Source of the DNA: Bacteroidales bacterium
GTDB taxonomy: Bacteria; Bacteroidota; Bacteroidia; Bacteroidales; P3
Direction: 5' to 3'
Assembly (NCBI GenBank): GCA_900769785.1
Contig: CAAGHV010000010.1
Span: 1 to 37,969 of the forward strand
Length of the DNA stretch: 37,969 nt
Shown here: positions 1-9,245 of the stretch, in pieces
Layout: each line of letters starts with the position of its first letter
How positions within the stretch are numbered: the first letter of the stretch is position 1
The notes under the pieces: generated by a model
Database searches by the model: none
The model's input: only the letters and a program-made list of their open reading frames with translations
What the model was told of the DNA's origin: nothing
Program-made: the position numbers and the translations under genes

Positions 1-2362
1 GCACGCCACGAGCGGAACACCACTATGGCGGTGGTGAGCAATAGCACCACTGCAAGTACAGCCGCATAGAGCCATAGCGGCATGGACACTTTGTTGGCAA
101 ACTGCTCGAGCCACCTTGTGCTGATAAGCCATGCCACCGGGGCAGCCACCACAAAGCATACACACACTATGGCGGCATAGCGACGGGCCAGCATCTTTAT
201 GATTTCGGCACTTGTAGCTCCATACACCTTGCGTATGGCTATCTCGCGTTGACGGTGCTGTGTTTCGAACATAACCATGCCGAACACGCCCATAAGTGCT
301 ATAACTATAGCCACCAACCCAAACATACCTATAAGTACAGTTACCTTCTTGGTTTCCTTATACAATCCCTCCACATATTCGTTGAGGTAGTAGATCTCAA
401 CATCGTCCGACGAGGGGAACAGCTCTTTTATGGTCTTATCCACATATTTACCAAAGGCTTCCACGTCGGCACCGGCTCGAAGGCGGGCATAGTAGTTGTA
501 ATGTCCATACTTTTCGTCGCAGAAGAACACACTGTGGGCACACTGCTGACCTACGGAGTTGAGATACATGTCCGTTGTTATGCCTATTACTTTGTAGCCG
601 TTTATGTCGGTATAGTCCAATGGTATGCCTACGTCGGTGTGTAGCGAGTGCATTATTATCATTTCCTTTCGCTGTGCCGATTCGGGGGTGAAGCCTTTGC
701 CGTCCAAGAGCTTGAAGCCGAAGAACTCGGGAAAATTATAGCGTACTGCATTGGCTCGCATCTCGTATGTTTTATCTTCATACCTTTGTCCCCATGTGGC
801 ACCGACTCTGAAGATGTTGAAGTGCGACGATGTGGCGTCCATCACGTCGGGGTGTTGAAGAAGTTTTTCTATCACGGTTTCGCGTTTGGCCGACGCTTCC
901 ACCGAAGGGAAGGTGATGATGTTCTCGCGGTCGAAGCCCACGTCGAACTTGGTCATGTAGCGGTATTGTGCATAAAACACTGCCGTTACCACCATCAGTA
1001 TCATTGCCACGGTAAATTGCACACTCACCAATGCCGTTCTTAATCGGCGACCTACCACCGAGTTGGCATAGCCCGACTTTACGGCCATCGATGTGTTGGT
1101 GCGGGTGATGTAGGTGGCAGGGTATATGGTAGCCACTATGGCCAACGCCACCATAAGCACCACCATAAGGCCAAGCACCGGAAGGTTGTCGGTGGGCGAC
1201 AGCGGGCAGCTTACGTAGCTAGTGATAAAGCTGTCCTTAAGCACCACTATAAGGTACAACGCCACCAGCATAGCCAATAGCACCAAGGCCACAGACTCGA
1301 ACAGGAAGTTGCGACGCAGTGTTCCGCGGCTTGCACCGAACACTTTGCGTATGTTGGCCGAACGGATATGCACCGGTATAAGGGCACAGAAGAAGTTGAC
1401 AAAGTTGATAAACGCAATAAGGATAATGGCAAGGGCTATGGCACTTAGTATAACGGGGGCCGACTTGCTGCCGGTTTCGAACAAACCCGTCGATTCGAAG
1501 TTGCCATAAAAGTAGATTTCGTCCAGTGGGATAAGGTGCACCTTCTTGCGTAGCTCACCTTCTATATCTTCGGCGAAAGCCTCTTCCTGAGGGTTGGCGG
1601 CAAGGTATTCTTCCAATTCTACCTTATTCACATTGTAGTACTCCTCTTCCCATAGGCGGGCAAAGTCGGCGGGGTCGGAATCTTCGCTCAGACGCACCAT
1701 GTGCATATAGTTCCAATTGTGGTTGTTTTTGGCCAACTGCAAATTGTCGTTCTTTATTATCTTCACCTTGTCAAGAAAGGTGTTTTTGGCAAAATCCTTG
1801 TATATTGCCACCACGGTGTGAGGCACTTCGGGCTTTTCGTCGGGCAAGAATACGTTGGCTTTCACCCATATCTCGTGCCTACCTCTATGTTCATCAGCCG
1901 GGCGGTGGACTGCGATACAACAACGGTGTTTGGCTCCTCCACCTTTTGGAGGTCGCCCGCTGCGGCTTCGAAGCCGAATAGTTTCACCACCTCGGCATTG
2001 CCTGTGTGGATGGCGATGTCGAACTTCTCGAAGTTATATTCGCCGGCTTTCACCCACACCTTGTTGTAGCTCGGGTAGGGCATAAGGCCGGCACACACTT
2101 CGGTGCCAGGATATTTGCTTGCTGCCTCGCGCGTTATTGGCGAGGGCGAGTTGGCGGAATGCTCTTCGCCGTCCCACTGTGGCGACACCAAATATGTGCG
2201 GCTCGCATCGCGGAGCGAGTGGTTGTAGCCCACCGAGTACCACACCTGCGAGGCTATGATGTAAAACACCGTAAAGGCAAGGCTTAGCCCCAGTACATTG
2301 AGTAGCGAGGCAGCCTTGTTGCGACGTAGCGTGGTGAGGAAGTTTTTCAGTGCTATCTTCAT
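1..2362 (-). pseudogene. FtsX/MacB-type ABC transporter permease, frameshifted and cut by left edge
   Basis: Second permease of the exporter cluster, paralogous to the 815-aa permease at 3556-6003 (MKIALKNFLTTLRR versus MYLKNFITLLRR at the N-terminus). The first frame runs from ATG at 2362 through a membrane segment (about residues 19-38) into the MacB-type periplasmic domain and stops at 1862 after 166 codons. The reading then continues without any stop in another frame from about 1878 to position 1: ..HEIWVKANVFLPDEKP.., then FVNFFCALIPVHIRSANIRKVFGAS and the FtsX membrane segments, ending at the edge with VVFRSWR, which matches VSVRSWK near the paralogue's C-terminus. One base appears to be missing around 1877-1880. 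Only about a dozen C-terminal residues should lie outside the window. This is either a real inactivating frameshift or an assembly error. The gene lies 465 bp downstream of the ATPase gene, beyond a repeat tract. Confidence 0.82.
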
Positions 2363-2442
2363 ATCAAATATCTATTATAATTATCTATCAATTTTACTCT
2401 GCAAAGAATGATGTTCCGATGTCGGTTTTTCGACCCTCCAAT

Positions 2443-2795
2443 GTTCGTTTGAGAACCTTGGAGGGTTCTCTGAAGAACCTTCCAAGGTTTAGAAATCGAC
2501 ATTCGAAGGTTATTTTTTTGAGAATTTGTATTCAAAAAAATCAAGTCTTCAATGTTCTCTCGAGAAGACTCGAACGTTCTCCCGAGAAGACTCGAACGTT
2601 CTCCCGAGAAGACTCGAATGTTCTCCCGAGAAGACTCGAACGTTCTCCTGAGAAGACTCCAATGTTCTCCTGAGAAGACTCCAATGTTCTCCCGAGAAGC
2701 GTGCACTGTTCTCTCGAGAAGCGTGCACTGTTCTCCGGAGAAGCGTGCACTGTTCTCAAAATACCTTTTCAAGGTTCTTTTCTCGACGAAAAAAT
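2443..2795. repeat. Tandem array of 22-bp palindromic units (about 16 in phase, 9 well conserved)
   Basis: Nine conserved direct units start at 2554, 2576, 2598, 2620, 2642, 2664, 2686, 2708 and 2730, each 22 bp. Every unit contains the inverted repeat TTCTC-NN-GAGAA after a G, followed by a short variable part. The variable parts form three blocks: GACTCGAAC/T in units 1-4, GACTCCAAT in 5-6, GCGTGCACT in 7-9. Decayed units keep the same phase to the left (2443, 2465, 2487, 2509, 2531; one is 23 bp) and to the right (2752, 2774). The left copies form their own hairpins, such as ACCCTCCAA/TTGGAGGGT (2433-2466) and AACCTT-CC-AAGGTT. The array fills the spacer between the exporter ATPase gene and the second permease gene, with no gene inside it. 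Operator array, mRNA structure or selfish repeat are all possible. Confidence 0.9.
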
Positions 2796-2826
2796 GACAT
2801 CATTCCATGCCTCCATTCTTAGTGTA

Positions 2827-3507
2827 TTACAACCTTCCTTTCACGTCGGTAACTATCTTTCCGTCAAGCATACATATCACACGCGAAGCGTAGGAAGCAT
2901 CGTGTTGCGAGTGGGTTACCATAATAATGGTAGTGCCTTCGTCGTGGAGTTCCTTTAGCAGTTGCATCACCTCTTGTCCGTTTTTCGAGTCGAGGTTACC
3001 CGTTGGCTCATCGGCCAATATCAGTTTGGGGTTCGACACCAAGGCACGTGCTATTGCCACACGCTGCTGCTGACCGCCCGAGAGCTGTTGCGGAAAGTGG
3101 CGTGTGCGGTGCGACATGCTCATGCGTTCCAACATCTTTTTCACCCTCTCCTTGCGTTCGGAGGGCTTTACTCCCATGTATATCAGCGGCAGCTCCACAT
3201 TCTCTTCCACCGATAGTTCGTCGATAAGGTTGAACGATTGGAACACAAAGCCTATATTGCCTTTGCGGAACATAGTGCGGTCCTTTTCGCGAAGGTGCCC
3301 CACTTCTTTGTCAAGCAATTGATAGTGCCCGTCGTCGGGGTTGTCCAACAGGCCAAGAATGTTCAGCAATGTTGATTTGCCACAGCCCGATGGGCCCATG
3401 ATGGCTACAAATTCTCCTTCTTTAACTTCGAACGATACGCCGTTCAATGCTATGGTTTCTACTTCTTCGGTTAGGAAACTCTTCTTTAAATCTTCTACTT
3501 TAAGCAT
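2827..3507 (-). CDS. ABC transporter ATP-binding protein, MacB/LolD family
   Basis: A 226-aa cytoplasmic ATPase that should energise the adjacent FtsX-type permease. All ABC motifs are present: Walker A GPSGCGKST (residues 38-46), Q-loop near residue 90 (FVFQSFNL), signature LSGGQQQR (142-149), Walker B LILADE (162-167), D-loop NLDS and switch histidine in MVTHS (H199). Full length for the LolD/MacB/FtsE class, with no fused membrane domain, so it must pair with a separate permease. It starts 48 bp after the permease at 3556-6003 and is probably co-transcribed with it. The family handles macrolides, lipoproteins, peptides or siderophores, and the substrate cannot be read from the sequence. 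Confidence 0.95.
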   Translation of the reverse strand: MLKVEDLKKSFLTEEVETIALNGVSFEVKEGEFVAIMGPSGCGKSTLLNILGLLDNPDDGHYQLLDKEVGHLREKDRTMFRKGNIGFVFQSFNLIDELSVEENVELPLIYMGVKPSERKERVKKMLERMSMSHRTRHFPQQLSGGQQQRVAIARALVSNPKLILADEPTGNLDSKNGQEVMQLLKELHDEGTTIIMVTHSQHDASYASRVICMLDGKIVTDVKGRL

Positions 3508-3555
3508 GGTTATTATTGTTTTATCGTTTATTATTTCGTTTACTTAGTTTCGTTA

Positions 3556-6003
3556 TTAATTGGCTATTGAATTGGTTGGGTTTTCGTGCACAGCCTTCCA
3601 CGAGCGGACCGACACTGTAACCACGGTTATAACCGCAATGATGGCCACTGCCACGGCAAATATCCACCACGGCATGGTGGCACGGTAGGCAAACTGCTCC
3701 ATCCACCGCGAGATGATGATGTAGCTAAGCGGTATGGCTATGGCCGAACACGCAGCCACGATGCACAGATATTGTTTGTTGAACATTCGGAGTACTATGG
3801 CTGCAGTGGCACCATGCACACGGCGTATGCCTATCTCGCGACGGCGATACTGCGTTTCGAACAGCACCAGACCGAACACTCCTATTATGGATATGGCTAT
3901 GGATAGCAGCGAGAACACTGCCACAAGGGTGGATAGCTTGTCTTCCACCTGATAGTTGATTTGCAGCTCTGTGTCGTAGTACTTCACTTCGTACGAATCG
4001 GGATTGGCGTTTGGGGCAAATTCGGCTATGGTTTCCTCGACATACTTCTTCACTTCGGCAAAGTCGGCATTGGCAGTGGTGCGAATGTAGGTATGTGTTG
4101 GGTAGCCCCAGGCATATTGGCCATACACCATAAATGCAAACGGACGAGGGGCAACATGCAACGGCTCAAAGTTGAAGTCCTTGCATATTCCCACTATGGG
4201 TGCACGATGGGCTTTCATGTGTGCCATCAGCTTTGTATCCAAGGTCAAGCCGAACTGTTTGGCGGCTTCGCGGTTGAAGATGTATGTGCCGCTTACTTGG
4301 TCTTCGTCCGATGGTTGAAAGTAGCGTCCTTCTTCCAATTCAATGCCCATCACCTGCAGGAAGTTCCACGACACAGGATATACGTTGTACGATATGGGGT
4401 TTTCTTTGTCATCATTCAACTCTCTTGTCCAGAACATTCCACCGTTTGTTATCAAAGAATAGTCTCCGTAGGTAATATCCACGATGTTTGGGTGTTGCTT
4501 TATCTTGTCGTTGAGGGCATCGCGGCGGCGGTAGTGTATTCTTCCGCTCTCGTCGTCTTGCTTTTCGGGTGCAAGAGCTTCGAGGGGTACTTCCACTGTC
4601 AGCAGGTGTTCTTTGTTGAAACCCATGTCGTAGTTGAGCATATACTTATGTTGACGTTGGATAAGCAACGAACAAATAATAAGCGTTATGGATATGGTGT
4701 ATTGCACACCCACAAGGGTGTAACGCAATGCCTTACCGCTCTTGGTGGCATGAAACGAGCCTTTGGTGGCCAATGCAGGCGAAAAGCTTGTGATATAATG
4801 GGCAGGATATAGGCTTACCACCATGCCAAAGATTACAAGCATGGCTGTAAGCACAAGTATAATATCCCAATTGGTTGCCACACCCACCGATGTGGATATG
4901 TATTCCGACAGCGGTGTTTCGGCAAAAGCCAACACCAGCACTGCCGCTCCCAACACGGCAAGGAGTGTAAGCCCCACGGTTTCGAACAGTATGCTTAGGC
5001 GTAGCTTACGGGTGGGTGCTCCAAACACTTTGTGTGTGTTGATGGCTCGTATGCGGGTGGGTATAAGGGCAAAGAAGAAGTTTACAAAGTTGATGAATGT
5101 AATAATCAATATAAGAGCGGCTATGGCTATGAGTGTGTAGGTAGTGGTGCGGCTGCCATGGAAGCCTTCGTCTAACACATCTGTTGCGAAATACAATTCG
5201 CCCAAAGGGTTAAGTCGGGGGTATAGCTCTTTAATAAATTGGTCTAAGCCATCTTCGGGTATGCCTTCTTTTCTTGCTTGGTTGCGTAGGTTTTCGGTCA
5301 TCTTTTTGGTTACTTCCTCGGCCGAGGCTCCTTCTTTGAGGCGTACATAGTAGGTGTCGTTCCAATTGCTGGCACCGGTTTGCTCCTGAGGTTGCATACC
5401 CACATAGCCTTCGCAGGTGGCTATGTTGCTTGGCTTGGGAAAGTTTTTATACACTCCCACAATGGTACGCAGCTGCGGATATTGTGCACCACGTCCAAGG
5501 TGTAGCACGTCGCCAACGGTGAGGTCGTACTTCTTGGCAACCTCTTCGGATATTATCATTTCGGTAACGTTGTTGAAGTTTTCCAATCCTCCTTCTACAA
5601 ACTCGAAGGGGAAAACCTCCAACCCTTCCTTTTCGGCACTCGATACGTGTATGGTGAAGTTCTCGACAGTGGCATTTCGGCTTATTGAAAATTCGCGGGT
5701 AAATTGGTATCCGCCATGAGTCCATATACTTCCGGAGGCTTCCACTTCGGGTATTTGCTCGCATATTATATCGGGCCATGTGCGGTTCCACATTGGAAAC
5801 CATTCTCCTTCTTTCTGCCACGAGGGGTATTCCATGCGGTAGATGCGGTCGGAGTTCGGTATTACTCTATTGAATGATAGGTCGTGCCTTACTTGCACCA
5901 TTATAAGATAGATAGCTGCAAAGCCTATGGCCATGCCTACTATATTCAGCGTCGACGATGTGGAGTAGCGACGCAGCAATGTTATAAAGTTCTTTAAATA
6001 CAT
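3556..6003 (-). CDS. FtsX/MacB-type ABC transporter permease
   Basis: An 815-aa inner-membrane permease with two MacB-periplasmic/FtsX halves. Hydrophobic segments lie at about residues 19-38, 291-313, 340-361, 380-400, 430-449, 693-715, 745-765 and 779-798. This eight-segment layout is common for Bacteroidota efflux permeases and is twice the four segments of a single MacB or LolC/E subunit. The region 40-285 is the large periplasmic domain, and TRIRAINTHKVFGA and YRRREIGIRRVHGA are the repeated FtsX cytoplasmic loops after segments 2 and 6. It lies 71 bp downstream of the adaptor gene and 48 bp before the ATPase gene, so it is the likely partner of both. It is the intact paralogue of the frameshifted permease at the left edge. 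Substrate unknown. Confidence 0.93.
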   Translation of the reverse strand: MYLKNFITLLRRYSTSSTLNIVGMAIGFAAIYLIMVQVRHDLSFNRVIPNSDRIYRMEYPSWQKEGEWFPMWNRTWPDIICEQIPEVEASGSIWTHGGYQFTREFSISRNATVENFTIHVSSAEKEGLEVFPFEFVEGGLENFNNVTEMIISEEVAKKYDLTVGDVLHLGRGAQYPQLRTIVGVYKNFPKPSNIATCEGYVGMQPQEQTGASNWNDTYYVRLKEGASAEEVTKKMTENLRNQARKEGIPEDGLDQFIKELYPRLNPLGELYFATDVLDEGFHGSRTTTYTLIAIAALILIITFINFVNFFFALIPTRIRAINTHKVFGAPTRKLRLSILFETVGLTLLAVLGAAVLVLAFAETPLSEYISTSVGVATNWDIILVLTAMLVIFGMVVSLYPAHYITSFSPALATKGSFHATKSGKALRYTLVGVQYTISITLIICSLLIQRQHKYMLNYDMGFNKEHLLTVEVPLEALAPEKQDDESGRIHYRRRDALNDKIKQHPNIVDITYGDYSLITNGGMFWTRELNDDKENPISYNVYPVSWNFLQVMGIELEEGRYFQPSDEDQVSGTYIFNREAAKQFGLTLDTKLMAHMKAHRAPIVGICKDFNFEPLHVAPRPFAFMVYGQYAWGYPTHTYIRTTANADFAEVKKYVEETIAEFAPNANPDSYEVKYYDTELQINYQVEDKLSTLVAVFSLLSIAISIIGVFGLVLFETQYRRREIGIRRVHGATAAIVLRMFNKQYLCIVAACSAIAIPLSYIIISRWMEQFAYRATMPWWIFAVAVAIIAVITVVTVSVRSWKAVHENPTNSIAN

Positions 6004-6043
6004 ATCTTTGTTTTGTTTTTACTATTTCTATTATTAATTATTT

Positions 6044-6075
6044 GTCTGTAGTCCGTTGTCTTTAGTCTGTAGTCC
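6044..6075. repeat. Direct repeat GTCTGTAGTCC (two copies, 21-bp spacing)
   Basis: The 11-mer GTCTGTAGTCC occurs at 6044-6054 and 6065-6075, joined by GTTGTCTTTA, between the adaptor stop codon and the permease start. Read on the coding strand it is GGACTACAGAC. A related motif, GACTACAAG, is repeated at the right edge of the window. Function unknown. Confidence 0.75.
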
Positions 6076-7334
6076 TATTTAAGTATTAGTACATCGTTGT
6101 CGCCAAAGTTGTCGTAGCTCGAGGTTATCACCTTTTCGCCGTCTTGCAGTCCCTCTGTTACTTCGTAGTAGCGTGGGTTTTGCCGTCCTATCTTTATCTC
6201 GCGTTTGTGGGCTTTCTCGCCTTTTTCGTCAAGGACGTATATCCACTTGCCCCCTGTGCGTTGGAAGAACGAGCCGCGTGGTATTATCACTGCCTGCGTG
6301 GGTTGCCCAAGTTGTAGATTTAGGTAGTAGGTCTGTCCGCTGCGTATGTTCTCCGGTACCTCGCCGCTGAAACGGAAGTCGGCTTTAAACTGTCCGTTCC
6401 TCACTTCGGGATAGACCTTGCGTAGCTGCATCTCGTAGCGGTTGTCTTGCCGCTCGAAGGTGGCTGTCAGGCCGGCGTTTACGCGGTCTATGTAGTGTTC
6501 ATCTATCAAGGCTTGCACCTTGTAGGCCGATAGGTCGTTTATCTGTCCAATGTTCATGCCTTGGCTTAGCGACTGCCCCAGTGCCACGTCCAGCATTCCT
6601 ACTTCGCCGTCGATGGGTGCTTTTATCTTCAGGTTCTCCACTCGTTCACGCACAAGGCGTATGTTCAGCATCATCGATTGCAGGCTTTCTTCCATCTGCT
6701 GCACCTGACTGCTGCGATAGAGAGAGTCCTGTCGTTGGCGTTCGAGTATAAGATGACGTTTGTTACGTGCCAGTTCGTAGTTTTCTTTGCTTTGCAGATA
6801 GTCCTCGCGGGGTATGAGGTCGGCGTTGTACAGCTCTTCGTTTTGCTTGTAGGCACGTTCCATGCGGCTCACCTCGAGGTCCAGCTGTAGCTTTTCTTGT
6901 CGTAGTTGCAAACGTTCTTGCTCCATGGATATAAGCGTGTTTCGCAGTATGTTTTGTTTCTCGGCAAGGTCGGCCTCGGATTGTAATATCTGTAGCGACA
7001 GCTGGTTGTTGGTCATCTCCAATATCACGTCGCCTTGCTTTACGGCCGTTCCTTCTTCGCACACTATGCGTTCCACCACACCGCTTTCCAATGGCGACAG
7101 CTGCACGGTGGTCATCGGTTGCACCGTTCCGCTAAGGCGTGCATAGTCGTTAAACTCGCCTTCTTTGGCGGTGGCCACACTCAGCGTGGTGGCATCTACA
7201 CGCATTGTCGATGAGCGGTCTTGCAGCAGCAGCCACACTATCACGCCCACACCTACCGCAGCCAAAGCGTAGGGAATGTTTTTCTTTCTAATGATGGCTT
7301 TCCAGCCTTTGGGTTTCTCTCTTTGTATGTCCAT
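6075..7334 (-). CDS. Periplasmic adaptor (membrane fusion) protein, MacA/HlyD family
   Basis: A 419-aa adaptor that should bridge the inner-membrane ABC permease and the TolC-like channel. It has a cytoplasmic N-terminus, one membrane anchor at about residues 20-38 (YALAAVGVGVIVWLLL), a split lipoyl/barrel-sandwich domain (about 55-110 and 230-265, with APIDGEVGMLDVALGQ), a long heptad-rich coiled-coil hairpin (about 110-230), a beta-barrel, and a membrane-proximal C-terminal domain ending GLQDGEKVITSSYDNFGDNDVLILK. Size and order match MacA-type proteins. It is co-directional with the permease (71 bp away). Upstream, a 330-bp spacer carrying a 22-bp repeat array separates it from the channel gene. 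Confidence 0.93.
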   Translation of the reverse strand: MDIQREKPKGWKAIIRKKNIPYALAAVGVGVIVWLLLQDRSSTMRVDATTLSVATAKEGEFNDYARLSGTVQPMTTVQLSPLESGVVERIVCEEGTAVKQGDVILEMTNNQLSLQILQSEADLAEKQNILRNTLISMEQERLQLRQEKLQLDLEVSRMERAYKQNEELYNADLIPREDYLQSKENYELARNKRHLILERQRQDSLYRSSQVQQMEESLQSMMLNIRLVRERVENLKIKAPIDGEVGMLDVALGQSLSQGMNIGQINDLSAYKVQALIDEHYIDRVNAGLTATFERQDNRYEMQLRKVYPEVRNGQFKADFRFSGEVPENIRSGQTYYLNLQLGQPTQAVIIPRGSFFQRTGGKWIYVLDEKGEKAHKREIKIGRQNPRYYEVTEGLQDGEKVITSSYDNFGDNDVLILK

Positions 7335-7664
7335 TTCGTATGTATTAATTTCAAAAAATCTATTTTTCCGTTTTTTATCGATACATATCCCACGATGATT
7401 TGTTAAAATATCCGTCTTTTAAAGGATAAAGTTTCGATGTTCTTTTTCTTAATCGTAAATGATTGATTTTCAATCACTGTATTTTCATGTTCTTGAGAGT
7501 GCGTTGTCAGCGTCTTGAGAGTGCGTTGTCAAGATGTTGAGAGTGCGTTGTCAAGAAATTGAGAGTGCGTTGTCAAGAAGCTGACTCTCCAATGGTCGTT
7601 TTTGAACGCTGCAATTATTAAAATCTGACGTTGTAATTAAGAGTTTTTCACCATTGTAAAACAT
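7335..7664. other. Intercistronic spacer between channel and adaptor genes
   Basis: This 330-bp spacer holds no gene. It contains a perfect inverted repeat TGATTGA-TTT-TCAATCA (7460-7476), the 22-bp repeat array (7493-7580) and a flank at 7583-7607 that resembles the edge of the other array at 2432-2456. No convincing TAnnTTTG promoter was seen on the minus strand, so the adaptor is probably read through from the channel gene. Confidence 0.7.
7493..7580. repeat. Tandem array of four 22-bp units with inverted-repeat ends
   Basis: Units start at 7493, 7515, 7537 and 7559, each 22 bp. Each shares TTGAGAGTGCGTTGTCA, and units 2-4 add AGA. TTGA and TCAA form the arms of a short inverted repeat (extended to CTTGA/TCAAG in unit 2). 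The first unit differs at its end (GCGTC) and the last two bases vary between units. The period equals that of the array at 2443-2795, although the unit sequence differs. Confidence 0.9.
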
Positions 7665-8996
7665 CTATTTTCTTATCAAAGGTTTTCCGCCGTAGTAATC
7701 TGCCATACGCCGCTGGGCAACGTATCTCAGCCCGGTGTAAAGGCATTCGGCTTCGGCTTGTAGCAGCAGCGTGGCGGTGGTTTGCAGGTCTATTGCCGAG
7801 GCAAGTCCCTTTTCGTATTTGGCTTTCATGCCATCGTAGGCCATGCGAGTGGCTTGGGCTTTGGCGTTTGCCGCAATGTGTTGTTTGGCAAAGCCTCGAA
7901 GCTGTTGCACGGTGGTAGCCACCTCGGTTTCTATCTCTTTCAAGGTTTCGGCTTCGTTTATACGGGCAATGTTCCAAGAGTTTCGGTTTCGAGCAATGTC
8001 GGCAGTGCGACTAAGACCCGAAAAGAGTGGAATGCTAATGCCCACTTGCACATACGCCCCTTGGTTGTTTTTCAGTTGGTTCCAAAAAGAGTCGTAGGCC
8101 GCAATGTTGTCGATGTTGGTAAAATAACTTGTGTTGTAGCCACCATAGAGATACAATGTCGGCAGTGCGGCACCTTTGGCCATGGCGTATTCTATTCGGC
8201 TTTGACGGGTTTGTAGCTTTGCAGCCAAGGCCCTGTCGTTGTGCTCGAGGGCAAAAGCGGCAAGGGTGTCGGCATCGGCGGGTTCTGCTATCAAGGGGAT
8301 GGCATCGGCAACGTCGGTCAACAGCAGCGGCATGGTTTGCGGATAGTTTATAACGTTGCGAAGCTGTATCATAGCCAAGTGGGCTTTGTTTTCCTGTTCG
8401 GCAAGCATATAGTCGCTGTTGGCTTTCTGCGATTTCATCTCAGCCACATCGGCAGCACTCTTTCGGCCAAGGGCGTAGAGCTTTTCGGTCTTTTGCAGCA
8501 AAGCGGTGGCATCATCTACCTGCTTTTGAGCAATGGCAGTCATTTCTTTATAATAGAGGGCTTCGATGTAGGCATCCATAGCTGCGGCGGCTGCCTGCAT
8601 ACGGGCAATCTCCACTTGGTGCATACCAAGCAGCTTGCCGGTCTTGGCAAGACGCACGGCGTTTACCTGCCTCATGCCCACAAATAGCGGCATGGAGCCG
8701 GACACTCCGTATTGGTTCCCGATGGTCGATACGGTGGTGTAGTTGTTAGTCTCAGGGTCTATGGAGCGACCAAAGTTGGCGGCACCCGCCACACTTGCCG
8801 ACACCGATGGGAACAACGAAGCTACAGCGCTGCGATATTCCCAACCGGCATTGGCAAGGTGGTACTGTTGCCTGCCTACCTCTGCGGCATGCTCCACGGC
8901 ATAGGCCATACACTCGTCCATACTCATGGTTTGACAGCGGCCTGCCTCTACCACAAAGGCGTTCATTACAATTACTAAAAACAGTTTTCTTATCAT
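7665..8996 (-). CDS. TolC-like outer-membrane efflux channel
   Basis: A 443-aa outer-membrane efflux protein. It has an N-terminal signal peptide (MIRKLFLVIVMNAFVVEAG), followed by MSMDECMAYAVEHA, the usual start of the TolC fold, and two long helical repeats rich in A, Q, E and K (about 30-215 and 235-435). FGRSIDPETNNYT is the strand/loop sequence typical of Bacteroidota TolC homologues, and the second repeat has GISIPLFSGLSRTADIARNRN, the matching strand-helix turn. It should provide the exit duct for the adaptor and permease genes downstream. First gene of the minus-strand cluster, so its promoter likely drives at least the adaptor, permease and ATPase. Confidence 0.94.
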   Translation of the reverse strand: MIRKLFLVIVMNAFVVEAGRCQTMSMDECMAYAVEHAAEVGRQQYHLANAGWEYRSAVASLFPSVSASVAGAANFGRSIDPETNNYTTVSTIGNQYGVSGSMPLFVGMRQVNAVRLAKTGKLLGMHQVEIARMQAAAAAMDAYIEALYYKEMTAIAQKQVDDATALLQKTEKLYALGRKSAADVAEMKSQKANSDYMLAEQENKAHLAMIQLRNVINYPQTMPLLLTDVADAIPLIAEPADADTLAAFALEHNDRALAAKLQTRQSRIEYAMAKGAALPTLYLYGGYNTSYFTNIDNIAAYDSFWNQLKNNQGAYVQVGISIPLFSGLSRTADIARNRNSWNIARINEAETLKEIETEVATTVQQLRGFAKQHIAANAKAQATRMAYDGMKAKYEKGLASAIDLQTTATLLLQAEAECLYTGLRYVAQRRMADYYGGKPLIRK

Positions 8997-9057
8997 CTCT
9001 TTATCTTTATTTCGTGTCTTAATATGTTTACACCATTTATATGTGCCAAAAGCGTAC

Positions 9058-9065
9058 CAAAGTTA
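9058..9065 (-). promoter_or_regulatory. Candidate -7 element of the exporter cluster
   Basis: The minus strand reads TAACTTTG, matching the Bacteroidota -7 consensus TAnnTTTG, about 60 bp upstream of the channel start codon. A clear -33 TTTG was not found at the expected distance, so support rests on the -7 box and position. Confidence 0.5.
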
Positions 9066-9245
9066 TAAACACTTGATTTGTCGAGGCTTTACTACTTGTG
9101 ATTCTATTCTTACTGTCTAATTATTTGACAGAGGGTGTGTAATCGCTTTACATTTACCTTAATCTTTATTTCAACCTCGCAAAATTTCCTCTTGAGGAAG
9201 ATTTGATAAGTTGAGGGCTATTTACTGTGAAAAATAATTGCTTGA

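Noticed and set aside
2554..2757. CRISPR array
   Set aside because: Repeats are contiguous 22-bp tandem units, with variable parts of about 9 bp shared in blocks, not unique 30-bp spacers, and no cas genes are nearby.
2359..2797. Open reading frames on both strands through the 22-bp array (up to 137 codons), encoding repetitive SRENIRVFSGER-like peptides
   Set aside because: They arise because a 22-bp repeat lacking stops keeps every frame open. The peptides follow the DNA repeat, there is no start context, and the frames overlap each other on both strands.
3961..4812. 283-codon plus-strand frame inside the exporter permease, and similar plus-strand frames across 1-9000
   Set aside because: Antisense shadows of well-supported minus-strand genes; no domains or plausible composition.
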